A DNA stretch of 10,418 bases from an uncultured Clostridia bacterium. GTDB lineage: Bacteria; Bacillota_A; Clostridia; Oscillospirales; Oscillospiraceae. Positions within the stretch are counted from its first letter, which is position 1. The number at the start of each line of letters is the position of its first letter. The notes below the pieces were generated by a model. The model was not told the origin of the DNA. It saw nothing but the letters and a program-made list of their open reading frames with translations, and did not search any database. Shown here piece after piece: positions 1-6,581 of the stretch. Both the position numbers and the translations under genes were made by a program. The stretch covers positions 1-10,418 of the forward strand of contig CAMZIX010000040.1 in the NCBI GenBank assembly GCA_947307375.1, in the 5' to 3' direction.

Positions 1-1379
1 CCGGGGAAGCCGCCCCCGGGGAAGCCGCCCCCGAGACCGGGGAGGCCGCCGCCCATCTTGCCGAACTTGCGCTGCAGCTTCTTCATGTTCTTGCCGCTGA
101 ACTGCTTCATCATCTGCTGCATGCCCTCGTACTGCTTGAGCAGGCGGTTGACGTCCACAACGTTCAGCCCGCAGCCGGCGGCGATGCGCTTTTTGCGGCT
201 GGAGTTGAGGATCGAGGGGTTCTCGCGCTCGGCCGGGGTCATCGAGAGGATGATCGCCTCCTGGCGGGCCATGGCCTTCTCGTCGAGCTTCGCACCCTTG
301 AGCGCCTTGGCGTCCATGCCAGGGATCATGCCCATCAGGCTCTCCAGGTCGCCCATGTTTTTGAGCTGGCCCATCTGATCCAGATAGTCGCTGAGGGTGA
401 AGCGGTTGGCGCGCAGCCGCTCGGCGGCCTCGAGCGCCTTCTTCTCGTCGAAGCTCTGCTCGGCCTTTTCGATCAGGGTCAGCACGTCGCCCATGCCCAG
501 GATGCGGGAGGCCATGCGGTCGGGGTGGAAGGGCTCGATCATGTCGAGCTTCTCGCCCACGCCGATGTACTTGATGGGCTTGCCGGTTGCGGCCCGGATG
601 CTCAGCGCGGCGCCGCCGCGGGCGTCGCCGTCGAGCTTGGTGAGCATCACGCCTGTCACGCCCAGCGCCTCGTCGAAGGCGGTGGCGGCGTTGACGGCGT
701 CCTGGCCGGTCATCGCGTCGATCACCAGCAGGATCTCCGCCGGGTTCACCGCGTCGCGGATGTTCTGCAGCTCCTGCATCAGCGCCTCGTCGATGTGCAG
801 GCGGCCGGCGGTGTCGAGGAAGACGATGTCGTTGCCGTGCGCCTTCGCATACTCGATCGAGGCCTTCGCGATCTCGACCGGGTCGGTCTGGCCCATCTGG
901 AAGACGGGGAGATTCAGCTGCGCGCCGACGGTCTCCAGCTGCTGGATGGCGGCGGGGCGGTAAATGTCGCAGGCGACCAGCAGCGGGCGCTTGCCCTGCT
1001 TGCGGATGTAGCCGGCGAGCTTGGCGCCGTTGGTGGTCTTGCCCGCGCCCTGCAGGCCGACCAGCATCACGACGCTGGGCAGCTGGGAGCTGACGGCCAG
1101 CTTCTGGTTTTCGCCGCCCATCAGGGAGCAGAGCTCCTCGTTGACGATCTTGATGACCATCTGGGCGGGGTTGAGCGCCTCGAGCACGTCGGTGCCGACG
1201 GCGCGGTCGGTGACCTTCTTGGTGAAGTCCTTGACCACCTTGTAGCTGACGTCCGCCTCCAGCAGGGCCATGCGCACCTCGCGCATCGCCTCGCGCACGT
1301 CGGAGGCCGTCAGGCGGCCCTTGCCGCGCAGGCGCTTGAAGGCCGCATTCAGTTTTTCAGATAAGCTTTCAAAGGCCAT
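1..1379 (-). CDS. ffh: Signal recognition particle GTPase Ffh (SRP54), C-terminus cut by the window edge
   Basis: This is the GTPase and signal-sequence-binding protein of the signal recognition particle. With SRP RNA it takes ribosome-nascent chains to FtsY at the membrane. Reading down from the ATG at 1379, 459 codons are visible. An N-terminal helical domain (about 1-90) is followed by the G domain with P-loop GLQGAGKTT (108-116), DTAGR (189-193) and TKLDGDARGG (247-256). The methionine-rich M domain follows; MGMIPGM and a Met/Gln-rich stretch can be seen. The visible end is a Gly-Phe-Pro-rich tail encoded partly by a 15-bp tandem repeat at 1-30. The stop lies outside the window. The gene starts 3 bases after the ylxM stop, so the two form one operon. 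Its GC-rich codon use matches ychF and the SDR. Identification is secure. Confidence 0.98.
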   Translation of the reverse strand, partial: MAFESLSEKLNAAFKRLRGKGRLTASDVREAMREVRMALLEADVSYKVVKDFTKKVTDRAVGTDVLEALNPAQMVIKIVNEELCSLMGGENQKLAVSSQLPSVVMLVGLQGAGKTTNGAKLAGYIRKQGKRPLLVACDIYRPAAIQQLETVGAQLNLPVFQMGQTDPVEIAKASIEYAKAHGNDIVFLDTAGRLHIDEALMQELQNIRDAVNPAEILLVIDAMTGQDAVNAATAFDEALGVTGVMLTKLDGDARGGAALSIRAATGKPIKYIGVGEKLDMIEPFHPDRMASRILGMGDVLTLIEKAEQSFDEKKALEAAERLRANRFTLSDYLDQMGQLKNMGDLESLMGMIPGMDAKALKGAKLDEKAMARQEAIILSMTPAERENPSILNSSRKKRIAAGCGLNVVDVNRLLKQYEGMQQMMKQFSGKNMKKLQRKFGKMGGGLPGLGGGFPGGGFP

Positions 1380-1382
1380 TTG

Positions 1383-1730
1383 TCATTCCTCAAGCTGTGC
1401 GAGCTTTTCGCACAGGCGCTCCACGGCTTGCCGCTGTTCTTCGTCCAGGCTTCCTTCGAGCGAGGCCAGCAGCCTGCCCGCGGAGGCGAGAGCCTGCCGC
1501 AGCTCGGTGAAGCGGCGGACGAGCCCGGTCTTGTCCTCGATCTCGCGCAGCGTCTGCTCCGCGCGGCGGATGTTGTCCCACACGCCCTGGCGGGAGATGC
1601 CGCACTGCTCGGCGATCTCGGAGAGGGAGAGGTCCTCGTTGACGTGCAGCTCGTAGCAGCTGCGCTGCCGCTCGGTCAGCAGCTCGCCGTAAAAATCCAG
1701 CAGCATGCTCTGCATCATGCGGTTTTCCAC
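1383..1730 (-). CDS. ylxM: YlxM family helix-turn-helix protein (SRP-associated)
   Basis: A 115-residue protein of the YlxM/p13 family, which accompanies ffh in gram-positive bacteria and is thought to modulate the SRP. Residues 8-22 (SMLLDFYGELLTERQ) are the family signature. A sigma-70 region-4-like helix-turn-helix lies at about 34-57 (SLSEIAEQCGISRQGVWDNI). The C-terminal third is predicted coiled helix (EEQRQAVERLCEKL). I chose the GTG at 1730 because a GGGAGG ribosome site lies 8 bases upstream, the length suits the family, and a consensus promoter would start transcription near 1761. A longer in-frame ATG at 1859 lies upstream of that promoter and would add 43 unconserved residues through palindromic DNA. 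It is the first gene of the ylxM-ffh operon, with 3 bases before the ffh ATG. Confidence 0.92.
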   Translation of the reverse strand: MENRMMQSMLLDFYGELLTERQRSCYELHVNEDLSLSEIAEQCGISRQGVWDNIRRAEQTLREIEDKTGLVRRFTELRQALASAGRLLASLEGSLDEEQRQAVERLCEKLAQLEE

Positions 1731-1743
1731 GGCGCAGCCCTCC

Positions 1744-1799
1744 CTGTCAAGTGCTTTGACTTGGCAGAGTATAGCACGGAGCGGCAGCGCTGTCAAGTG
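1744..1799 (-). repeat. Direct repeat CACTTGACAG around the ylxM promoter
   Basis: The 10-mer CACTTGACAG occurs at 1799-1790, where it includes the -35 box, and again at 1753-1744 in the leader. The two are offset by 46 bases. The leader copy overlaps a 5-bp inverted repeat (GTCAA at 1746-1750, TTGAC at 1756-1760). The leader TTGACA has no -10 box at a usable distance, so it is not a second promoter. It may be an operator half-site or chance. Confidence 0.35.
1768..1796 (-). promoter_or_regulatory. SigA-type promoter of ylxM-ffh
   Basis: Read on the minus strand, TTGACA (1796-1791) is followed by exactly 17 bases and then TATACT (1773-1768). This is a full-consensus -35 and a 5/6 -10 with ideal spacing. 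The predicted start near 1761 gives a leader of about 30 bases before the ylxM GTG at 1730. It is the only clear promoter for the ffh operon in the window. Confidence 0.85.
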
Positions 1800-1829
1800 T
1801 TTTTTCTTGTCAGGAGGGGAAGCCTTTGT

Positions 1830-1909
1830 GGGCGGGGACAAATCCCGCCCCTGCTTCACAGGAAACCCTCAGTCAGCTTCGCTGACAGCCCCCTTCTGAG
1901 GAAGGGGGC
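1830..1909. repeat. Composite palindromic intergenic repeat block
   Basis: Three perfect inverted repeats lie in a row: a 7-bp stem (GGGCGGG 1830-1836, CCCGCCC 1844-1850), a 6-bp stem with a 3-base loop (GTCAGC 1872-1877, GCTGAC 1881-1886), and a 9-bp stem with a 4-base loop (GCCCCCTTC 1888-1896, GAAGGGGGC 1901-1909). The arrangement resembles multicopy intergenic repeats I recall from gut Clostridia genomes. That resemblance is from memory and was not tested. It lies between the terminator of the DUF4268 gene and the ylxM promoter. Confidence 0.55.
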
Positions 1910-1916
1910 CAATGAA

Positions 1917-1944
1917 AAGCGCCCGCCGCGGGGGCGCGGCGGGC
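1917..1944 (-). terminator. Probable intrinsic terminator downstream of the DUF4268 gene
   Basis: A 10-bp perfect GC stem (1921-1930 with 1935-1944) has a 4-base loop. Read on the minus strand it is followed by GC and then TTTTC, a short U tract. It lies about 32 bases after the stop of the DUF4268 gene and would end the SDR-island-ychF-DUF4268 transcript before the ylxM promoter. The short U tract makes the efficiency uncertain. Confidence 0.6.
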
Positions 1945-1975
1945 GGGGAAACAAACATATTTTTCTTAACAAATC

Positions 1976-2914
1976 TTACTTCACATATGGGGCGAAGGCT
2001 CTTTTCATCAGAACCAGCTTATCGATCAACCAATCAAACTGTTCAGGACGAGCGTCTTCTTTACTAACATCAGCATCTCTTTCAAGAAGGATTCTACTTG
2101 ACTTTTTTCCATCCAGTCTACGCCAATCCAATTCGAATCCAACTTGAGTTTCAATAGCCTCCTTGTTTGCAAAGCAATGGTCAAATAATTCTTTGTTGTC
2201 ACTGATCAAAACTTCTATTGCAATTTTGTTCGCTTTAGTGTTGATAAGCATATTCATGTGCGCTTGTGAAGTGCCGAGAGCAAAGGTGTACCAATGGTCC
2301 GAGGACGGCTTATGCAGATTATATTTTTTGAGAAAGTCCGGTCGGTTATTAGTGACGTAGTCGTTAAAATCAGACCAGTATGAATATTTGATCTGTGTGG
2401 CTATTCCGCCGCCGGAGTTTGGAAGGGTTTTTGCGGCTTTTGTCCAGTCATTTGGTTGTTCAACAATGTTGAACTTCACTGCAGGAGAGGAACCGTCAAT
2501 GCTCCAAAGCTGAATTTCAATTAGAAAAAAACCGATACCGTCTACTGTGTTGTTGTTCAGGTATTCGATAGCCGCTCTATGTTCTTCTCTGGCGGTTTTA
2601 ACGATCCAGATCATGCACTTGGCTTCTTTGCCAGCAGCATAAGTCAGAAGCTTTCCCAGATGATCGTGATTGGTGTCTTCAAGTTGGTTTTCAATAATAG
2701 CCTTTTGCTCTGTGTTTGCGTCTTGTGCCAGAATATCGACTGCAAAATTACCGACCGGAGATTCTGTATCTAAAACTTCCAAGCTAAGCCCGGTTGCTTC
2801 GTTAAGTAGTTCAATGTTCTCAGCAAGCCATGGAGTAAAGTCTTTTGCTTCATTTTCCCAAACATCGCGCAAGGTTATTTGTTGAATTGATCCAAGCTTC
2901 TTTTTTACCGCCAT
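1976..2914 (-). CDS. DUF4268 protein with N-terminal PD-(D/E)XK nuclease-like domain
   Basis: A 312-residue protein in two parts. Residues about 1-155 look like the restriction-endonuclease-like fold seen in many DUF4268 proteins. D60 lies in NFAVDILAQD and is followed by E75-x-Q77 in IIENQLEDTNHDHLG, a D...ExQ variant of the usual D...ExK motif. LWSIDGSSPAVKFNIVEQPN follows at about 136-155. Residues about 175-312 match the DUF4268 C-terminal region (W180, HWYTFALG at 207-214, FDWLIDKL at 293-300). The biological role is unknown; family members are usually accessory genes, often near defence or mobile DNA. The ATG at 2914 has an AAGGAGGAG site 6 bases upstream that overlaps the ychF stop, so it is read from the ychF transcript. 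Base composition is very different from its neighbours (20 G+C in 2161-2220), pointing to acquisition by transfer. I am sure of the family and unsure of any activity. Confidence 0.85.
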   Translation of the reverse strand: MAVKKKLGSIQQITLRDVWENEAKDFTPWLAENIELLNEATGLSLEVLDTESPVGNFAVDILAQDANTEQKAIIENQLEDTNHDHLGKLLTYAAGKEAKCMIWIVKTAREEHRAAIEYLNNNTVDGIGFFLIEIQLWSIDGSSPAVKFNIVEQPNDWTKAAKTLPNSGGGIATQIKYSYWSDFNDYVTNNRPDFLKKYNLHKPSSDHWYTFALGTSQAHMNMLINTKANKIAIEVLISDNKELFDHCFANKEAIETQVGFELDWRRLDGKKSSRILLERDADVSKEDARPEQFDWLIDKLVLMKRAFAPYVK

Positions 2915-2928
2915 ACGTATCTCCTCCT

Positions 2929-4002
2929 TCACACGTTGAAGCGGAACATGGTGACGTCGCCGTCCTGCATGACGTAATCCTTGCCCTCGAGACGGAAGAG
3001 GCCCTTTTCCTTCGCGGCGGCCATCGAGCCGCAGGCCTTGAGGTCCTCGAAGGCGACGATCTCGGCGCGGATGAAGCCGCGCTCGATGTCGGTGTGGATC
3101 TTGCCGGCGGCCTTCGGCGCCTTGGTGCCGCGCACGATGGTCCAGGCGTGCACGTCGTCCTCGCCGGCGGTGAGGAAGGAGATGTAGCCGAGCAGGTCGT
3201 AGGAGGTGCGGATCAGACGGTCGAGGCCGGTCTCGGTCAGGCCGAGATCCTCCATGAACATCTGCGCCTCGTCCGCTTCGAGCTCGGCGAGGTCCTCCTC
3301 GAACTTCGCCGCGACCGGCAGCACGGCCGCGCCGCTCTTCGCGGCATAGTCGGACAGGGCTTTGAAGTTGGCGTTGTCCGCGTAGCCGGCCATGCCGGCC
3401 TCGTCGAGGTTGGCCGCGTAGATGACGGGCTTGACGGTCAGCAGGCCGCCGTCGGCGAGGATGTCCTTGTCCTCGTCGGTGAAGGGGAAGTCGCGCGCGG
3501 GCTTCTCCTCGGTCAGGTGGGCGATCAGCGCCTCGCACATCTCGGCCTCGCGCTTATACTTCCTGTCGCCGCCCTTGGCGTTCTTTTTCGCGCGCTCGAG
3601 GCGGCGCTCGACGATCTCGATGTCGGCGAGGATCAGCTCCAGCTCGAAGCTCTCCGCGTCGCGCACGGCGTCGGCCGGCTCGAGGAAGAGGTCCTCATTG
3701 TCGAAGCAGCGCACGACCTGCACCAGCGCGTCCACCTGGCGGATGGCCTGGAAGACCTCGTTGCCCTTGCCGCCGGAGCTGACGCCGGGCACGTCCACGA
3801 AGTCGATGCTGGCGGGGCTGTATTTCTTCGGGTGGTAGTACTCGGCCAGCCAGTCGAGGCGCTCGTCCGGCACCTTGGCCTGGCCGATGTTGGGCCTGGC
3901 GTTGGCCGCGGTATAGCCGCCGGTCTCGGCCTTCGCGCCGGTCAGCGCGTTGAACAGCGTCGTCTTGCCCACGTTGGGCAGACCCACGATCCCTAATTTC
4001 AT
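2929..4002 (-). CDS. ychF: Ribosome-binding ATPase YchF (Obg-family, OLA1-like)
   Basis: A conserved P-loop NTPase of the Obg/HAS-GTPase group that prefers ATP and associates with the ribosome; roles in translation and stress response are reported for the family. The 357 residues contain GLPNVGKT (7-14), DVPG (70-73, without the catalytic Gln of ordinary GTPases) and ANLDE (197-201) in place of NKxD, consistent with ATP preference. A coiled helical insertion follows the G3 region (about 118-165). The C-terminal TGS domain is at about 275-357 (HTDIERGFIRAEIV at 303-316). The ATG at 4002 is fixed by the canonical MKLGIVGLPNVGK start. Its AAGGAG site (4013-4018) lies within the duplicated SDR tail, whose TGA ends one base before this ATG, so coupling with SDR translation is probably the ancestral state. 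Confidence 0.97.
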   Translation of the reverse strand: MKLGIVGLPNVGKTTLFNALTGAKAETGGYTAANARPNIGQAKVPDERLDWLAEYYHPKKYSPASIDFVDVPGVSSGGKGNEVFQAIRQVDALVQVVRCFDNEDLFLEPADAVRDAESFELELILADIEIVERRLERAKKNAKGGDRKYKREAEMCEALIAHLTEEKPARDFPFTDEDKDILADGGLLTVKPVIYAANLDEAGMAGYADNANFKALSDYAAKSGAAVLPVAAKFEEDLAELEADEAQMFMEDLGLTETGLDRLIRTSYDLLGYISFLTAGEDDVHAWTIVRGTKAPKAAGKIHTDIERGFIRAEIVAFEDLKACGSMAAAKEKGLFRLEGKDYVMQDGDVTMFRFNV

Positions 4003-4111
4003 ATCAGTTCGTCTCCTTAAAGAAATCCCGCTTGTTGAAGGCGGCGGTCATGAAGCGCCAGGCTGCCTTGCCGGAGGTCAGCCACTCGATGTGCGCGTTG
4101 TTCTTCGTGTT
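4003..4111. repeat. Direct repeat, copy 1: SDR 3' tail at the ychF side
   Basis: Matches 9870-9978 at a constant offset of 5867 with mismatches only at 4010, 4019 and 4064 (106 of 109 identical). It marks the ychF-proximal boundary of the foreign five-gene block. Similarity stops abruptly at 4112. Confidence 0.93.
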
Positions 4112-4126
4112 CGACGTTCCGAACAT
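4004..4126 (-). pseudogene. Duplicated SDR 3' tail, now a 40-codon frame before ychF
   Basis: Positions 4004-4111 repeat the last 36 codons of the SDR gene (stop included; right-edge copy 9871-9978) with three base changes, ending in KRDFFKETN and TGA. Upstream sequence is unrelated, yet an in-frame ATG at 4126 (MFGTSNTKNN...) opens a frame through the tail. Its stop is one base from the ychF ATG. It cannot be an enzyme because it lacks the Rossmann core and active site. It does keep the ychF ribosome site and could act as a translated leader coupled to ychF. No strong ribosome site precedes the 4126 ATG, so translation is uncertain. Confidence 0.8.
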
Positions 4127-4145
4127 CACACTTGTTCCAATTCCG

Positions 4146-4174
4146 GTTATAACTGAAAGAGGGCAGCAAATCAA
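4146..4174 (-). promoter_or_regulatory. Possible promoter between ATP-grasp A and ychF
   Basis: Read on the minus strand, TTGATT (4174-4169), a 17-base spacer and TATAAC (4151-4146) form a plausible SigA promoter just past the ATP-grasp A stop at 4180. It would give ychF its own transcript, with a leader of about 137 bases that carries the SDR tail. The -10 is 5/6 and the -35 is 4/6. AT-rich DNA yields such matches by chance, so this is tentative. Confidence 0.4.
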
Positions 4175-4179
4175 GCAGA

Positions 4180-5334
4180 TCAATAAGTGAGTCTTAAGAA
4201 GAATATTTCTGGCACATCCCAGTTTATTTCCGACAGAATCCGGTCCTGATCCTCTCCGAACAAAGGACCGTTATTCAGCTGATGAAAATCGAGCTCGCCA
4301 ACATAGAGATTTGGTTCCAGCAAAACAGGGTTCCCTTCCTGGTCAATGGCAACATCCCAGGACAGCAAGCGAAAAAGGGGGAAGGATTGATGCAATTGTT
4401 TGACAAAGGCCAGGCTTTTATCGAAAGAGGGTACGGTGATCGTACTAAAGGCAATACCGGTGGTGGGATGTTTCTCATATTTTTGTCCGGATACCGCAAA
4501 GGCAACCGGCTTCAATGTTCCATCAGCTGTTATTCCGCAGGTGATCCCTCCGGAGCTTGCATTATCTACACGACTATGATTGATTCCCATTCGAAGAATG
4601 GAAGAATACACAGTAGCTTTTCCGTCTTCCAAAAACGAAATATGACGAATTGTATTAACAGAATCAGGGTTCAGTTTTGCAAGCGTCGGATGTTGAACAA
4701 GAGCTCTTTGAATAACAATATCTCGTTTTTCATCATCCAACTGATCAAACACCTTTTGGGCCAAGCCTTCCCCGGAGCAAAAGAAGACTCCGTGTCCTCC
4801 CATTGACTCGGTTGCCTTCTTTACGACGACTTCTTCCTCGCAATTCAGCAGTTCGGTCAGTTTTTCAATTCCAATTGTGTTGAATTTATTATCCAGCCAG
4901 GTCCCATTCATTCTGTATGCGATTCCGACCGGTTGCTTCGCCTGAGGAAATAGTTTTGAGTATAAACACTTGTTGTCCAGCGCTTTAGCCTGCACTCTGT
5001 CATTGAACCAGGCGTCGATCAGGTTGAGGTACAAATCGTCTGGTATATAATGAGGATCAAAATGGCCGGTAGCCTGGGTATAAAATTCATGAAACTGATA
5101 TGTGAATTTCGAGCGGCCTTTATATCTTGGTCCCCACAGAGCCAATACTTGCTTTTTTTGAGCATCTGTTAGGACGGTATTTCTCTCAAGATCCCCAAAC
5201 TGTTCTTTCCAACCATCTTGATGATAACGGAGTGATTTCAGCATTTTTCTTGCATAATTCCTGCAAGCAATCCGATAGGTTATTTTCCATATTGTTTCAG
5301 AATAGATGTTTTTCACAAGTTCTTTTGGACTCAT
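4180..5334 (-). CDS. Sugar-transfer-associated ATP-grasp protein (paralogue A)
   Basis: A 384-residue member of the sugar-transfer-associated ATP-grasp family, predicted ATP-dependent amide or ester ligases encoded with capsule and glycan genes. The N-terminal region has the shared HFDPHYIPDD motif (91-100). The ATP-grasp core has VVVKKATESMGGHGV (169-183, nucleotide-binding lysine and glycine loop), SVNTIR (225-230), ILRMG (246-250), VDNASSGG (256-263) and the Mg-site set WDVAID (326-331) and LLEPN (338-342). All expected ligands (D327, E340, N342) are present. There is no signal peptide or membrane segment, so it should act in the cytoplasm. The ATG at 5334 has AGGGAG 7 bases upstream and overlaps the stop of a remnant leader frame (ATGA). 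Low GC (26 G+C in 5161-5220) marks it as foreign to the backbone. The true substrate cannot be read from sequence. Confidence 0.9.
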   Translation of the reverse strand: MSPKELVKNIYSETIWKITYRIACRNYARKMLKSLRYHQDGWKEQFGDLERNTVLTDAQKKQVLALWGPRYKGRSKFTYQFHEFYTQATGHFDPHYIPDDLYLNLIDAWFNDRVQAKALDNKCLYSKLFPQAKQPVGIAYRMNGTWLDNKFNTIGIEKLTELLNCEEEVVVKKATESMGGHGVFFCSGEGLAQKVFDQLDDEKRDIVIQRALVQHPTLAKLNPDSVNTIRHISFLEDGKATVYSSILRMGINHSRVDNASSGGITCGITADGTLKPVAFAVSGQKYEKHPTTGIAFSTITVPSFDKSLAFVKQLHQSFPLFRLLSWDVAIDQEGNPVLLEPNLYVGELDFHQLNNGPLFGEDQDRILSEINWDVPEIFFLRLTY

Positions 5335-5393
5335 TGTCGTTCTCCCTGTAATGCAAAAATCAAATAGGGCAGACCCACGATCCCTGATCTCAT
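5331..5393 (-). pseudogene. Remnant of the ychF head forming a 20-codon leader frame before ATP-grasp A
   Basis: The frame begins MRSGIVGLP, matching the YchF start MKLGIVGLP at protein and DNA level, then runs into unrelated sequence (YLIFALQGERQ). It keeps the ychF ribosome site AAGGAG (5404-5409) at the original 10-base spacing. Its TGA overlaps the ATG of ATP-grasp A as ATGA, the classic layout for translational coupling. It is a leftover of the SDR-ychF junction, not a functional YchF. Whether it is translated is unknown. Confidence 0.8.
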
Positions 5394-5413
5394 ATCAGTT
5401 CGTCTCCTTGAAG
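5367..5413. repeat. Internal copy of the SDR-ychF junction
   Basis: Matches 3976-4022 at 44 of 47 positions (differences at 5386, 5389 and 5410). It contains the last bases of the SDR tail, the ribosome site and the first 27 bases of ychF. At 5410 it shares the G of the right-hand SDR copy (9886) rather than the A at 4019. It lies between ATP-grasps B and A and is best read as the scar of a separate insertion. Confidence 0.9.
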
Positions 5414-5429
5414 GAGTTACGTTGCCGAG

Positions 5430-6566
5430 TCAAGTCACATGCAATAATGACTTTATTTGCAAAACTCTGCTAATGATACTAGCAAGGACGACTGCATCTT
5501 TATAGGGCATTTTCAGTTTATCAAAGATCCCATACAGCTTTTTCTTCACACCCATATGAAGAGGCATCTGGTGGACTTCCATAGATGGCAGACTGTTTCC
5601 TTCGACGAATTCAATCCCCTGCGGGGTAACAGCAATATCCCAGGCAACAAGATATGTCCCTTTCAAATGCAGCGAAGCGGCAACGCACATGGAGATGATT
5701 TCGTTCCACATAGGAATGGCTGTGCCGCGGAAAACTTTGCCGCTGGCGGGGTGAGAGACAGCCGTGACACCCTTTTCGGTAATTCCATCACTGATAATGA
5801 TGCCTGTTTTTTCATCTATTTCAGCAAAGAATCCGCCAGCGTCGGCATTATCGAAAACAGAGTTGTTGTTGCCGGTCCTAAGGCAAGCACCCAGTATTTT
5901 CACATCAACACCATTTGTAACAGTGGTCACACGGACTGTGTTGAGCGAAGCGGGATGGAATGCGGCCAGTTCCGGAACATTGTAAATACACTCTTCCATC
6001 AAAACCGGCAATTCACCGGAACGAACCATTTCTGCTGAATCGCCCCGATGCAGTTTATAGACTCCTTTCCCGCTCATTTTGTTGGTGGGTTTTACGATCA
6101 CGTCAAATTGATCAAGGAAGTCCTGGACTGTCGTTGCTTCTGTTTCTGCATCTACATACAACCATTTCCTACGGACGAACCGGGCGTATTTTTCGAGGAA
6201 GACTTCCTTCTTCTTCATGATCTGCCACTGATCCGGATACAGCAGATTGTATTTTATCTCAGTCAGTACACCCATATCGCGCTGAGATAGATACTCTCGC
6301 TTCTTTTGCTCTGGTATTTGAGGAAACAAATAACTGTAGTACCATTCACCAATCTTCATTCTGTATTTATCATAATCTGAGCAAAATCGAGCAAACATAT
6401 CTTTCTTTTCCTGCTCGGTCAGCGCAGGGAATGATCCGATTAGTTCTGAGGCATCTTTAATGGATCCGCGTCTCCGCTTTGACAGATATCTATACAACGA
6501 CACACACATTTTGTACTGGTGAGATATCATTTGGAGCGGTGAAAAAACTGTTGTTCCGATTCTCAT
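5430..6566 (-). CDS. Sugar-transfer-associated ATP-grasp protein (paralogue B, divergent)
   Basis: A 378-residue ATP-grasp of the same family as A and C but clearly more distant. It keeps VIVKPTNKMSGKGV (156-169), SLNTVRV (207-213), CLRTG (228-232), FDNADAGG (238-245), WDIAV (309-313) and FVEGN (320-324), so ATP and Mg binding look intact. It lacks the HFDP(R/H) motif in its N-terminal half; SYLFPQIPEQKKREYLSQ appears in that region. It also has a longer C-terminal helical tail (about 340-378). This suggests a different acceptor or amino-acid substrate. I chose the ATG at 6566 because GCGAGG lies 8 bases upstream; the in-frame TTG at 6572 is only 2 bases from that site. The start is 15 bases after the CapA stop, so the two are co-transcribed. 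The leader frame for A begins 36 bases after the stop. Confidence 0.87.
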   Translation of the reverse strand: MRIGTTVFSPLQMISHQYKMCVSLYRYLSKRRRGSIKDASELIGSFPALTEQEKKDMFARFCSDYDKYRMKIGEWYYSYLFPQIPEQKKREYLSQRDMGVLTEIKYNLLYPDQWQIMKKKEVFLEKYARFVRRKWLYVDAETEATTVQDFLDQFDVIVKPTNKMSGKGVYKLHRGDSAEMVRSGELPVLMEECIYNVPELAAFHPASLNTVRVTTVTNGVDVKILGACLRTGNNNSVFDNADAGGFFAEIDEKTGIIISDGITEKGVTAVSHPASGKVFRGTAIPMWNEIISMCVAASLHLKGTYLVAWDIAVTPQGIEFVEGNSLPSMEVHQMPLHMGVKKKLYGIFDKLKMPYKDAVVLASIISRVLQIKSLLHVT

Positions 6567-6581
6567 TTGCAATGCCTCGCT

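Noticed and set aside
525..1364. Long plus-strand open frame opposite ffh
   Set aside because: An antisense shadow of ffh with low-complexity composition and no family features.
1745..1750. Second TTGACA as an alternative ylxM promoter
   Set aside because: No -10-like hexamer at 16-18 bases; the position falls on the start of the coding region.
1731..1859. Longer YlxM start at 1859
   Set aside because: It lies upstream of the consensus promoter and would translate the palindromic region. The GTG at 1730 has a proper ribosome site and fits family length.
2915..3538. Minus-strand extension of the DUF4268 frame into ychF
   Set aside because: The upstream part is Arg-rich out-of-frame ychF sequence. 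The true start at 2914 has a strong ribosome site and the protein is complete from there.
2845..3996. Long plus-strand open frame opposite ychF
   Set aside because: A GC-rich antisense shadow of a certain gene; its composition is dominated by Val, Leu, Gly and Ala and it has no recognisable domain.
4282..4806. Plus-strand frame opposite ATP-grasp A
   Set aside because: A shadow of a gene with intact ATP-grasp motifs.
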